Source: an uncultured Sphingomonadaceae bacterium
Lineage (GTDB): Bacteria > Pseudomonadota > Alphaproteobacteria > Sphingomonadales > Sphingomonadaceae
Reading direction: 5' to 3'
Assembly: GCA_913060895.1 (NCBI GenBank)
Contig: CAJXSN010000001.1
Coordinates: forward strand, 186,001 to 250,000
DNA: 64,000 nucleotides
The translations under genes were made by a program, and so were the position numbers. This document shows, in pieces, positions 63,849-64,000 of the stretch. Positions within the stretch are counted from its first letter, which is position 1, and every line of letters begins with the position of its first letter. The notes under the pieces were generated by a model. The model ran no database searches, was not told where the DNA came from, and was given only the letters and a program-made list of their open reading frames with translations.

Positions 63849-64000
63849 ATGGCATTCCGTAAACTTGTATTGGCAACCGCCGCAGTCGGCCTCGCCGCCG
63901 CCCCTGTTATGGCTGAAGTCTCTACAGAACGCACCCAGCCAGTGGGCGAATCCAGCAAGCTCGCTGGTCAAGGTTCAGCCCTGTATCTTCTCGGCGCAGC
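63849..64000 (+). CDS. Hypothetical secreted protein (5' end only)
   Basis: ATG at 63849 after AATTGGAGAATACC (SD GGAG): MAFRKLVLATAAVGLAAAPVMAEVSTERTQPVGESSKLAGQGSALYLLGAA..., open at window end. Confidence 0.7.
   Translation, partial: MAFRKLVLATAAVGLAAAPVMAEVSTERTQPVGESSKLAGQGSALYLLGA

Overview
The window is a contiguous, gene-dense, high-GC chromosomal region. Its gene content and dcw-cluster layout look alphaproteobacterial, probably Sphingomonadales/Erythrobacteraceae (inference from protein content only). I see no rRNA, tRNA, CRISPR array, transposase, integrase, phage gene or recognisable defence system. Main blocks are: (1) queF (partial, -); (2) a + strand sulfur block of about 7.4 kb: sulfurtransferase, cystathionine beta-lyase, MscS channel, uroporphyrinogen-III methyltransferase, DUF2849, nitrite/sulfite reductase, DUF934, cysH; (3) a - strand run with an epimerase, proB, obgE, a lipoprotein, a BI-1 protein, proC, YbjN and a TPR/SPOR protein; (4) a near-complete - strand dcw division/cell-wall cluster, mraZ-rsmH-ftsL-ftsI-murE-murF-mraY-murD-ftsW-murG-murC-murB-ddl-ftsQ-ftsA-ftsZ (37286 down to 18224); (5) cysK, ferredoxin, DNA glycosylase, S9 peptidase, SDR, phhB, ccmAB, map, an aminopeptidase, argC and glnB-glnA; (6) tamB-tamA-bpt, ilvA, a 3-hydroxyisobutyrate-dehydrogenase-like protein, an amidohydrolase and the start of a secreted protein. 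I found no clearly new multi-gene system. The observations most worth a second look are: a sigma54-type -24/-12 element ahead of glnB-glnA; a probable CTG-initiated lipoprotein one codon after an in-frame TAG; the very long acidic FtsZ C-terminal linker; a TPR/SPOR protein beside ftsZ; two helically phased DnaA-box-like sites upstream of ftsZ; two related UGAA-loop hairpins upstream of obgE; and the unknown DUF2849 protein embedded in the sulfite-reduction operon. All calls come from reading sequence and the supplied ORFs; no database search was run.
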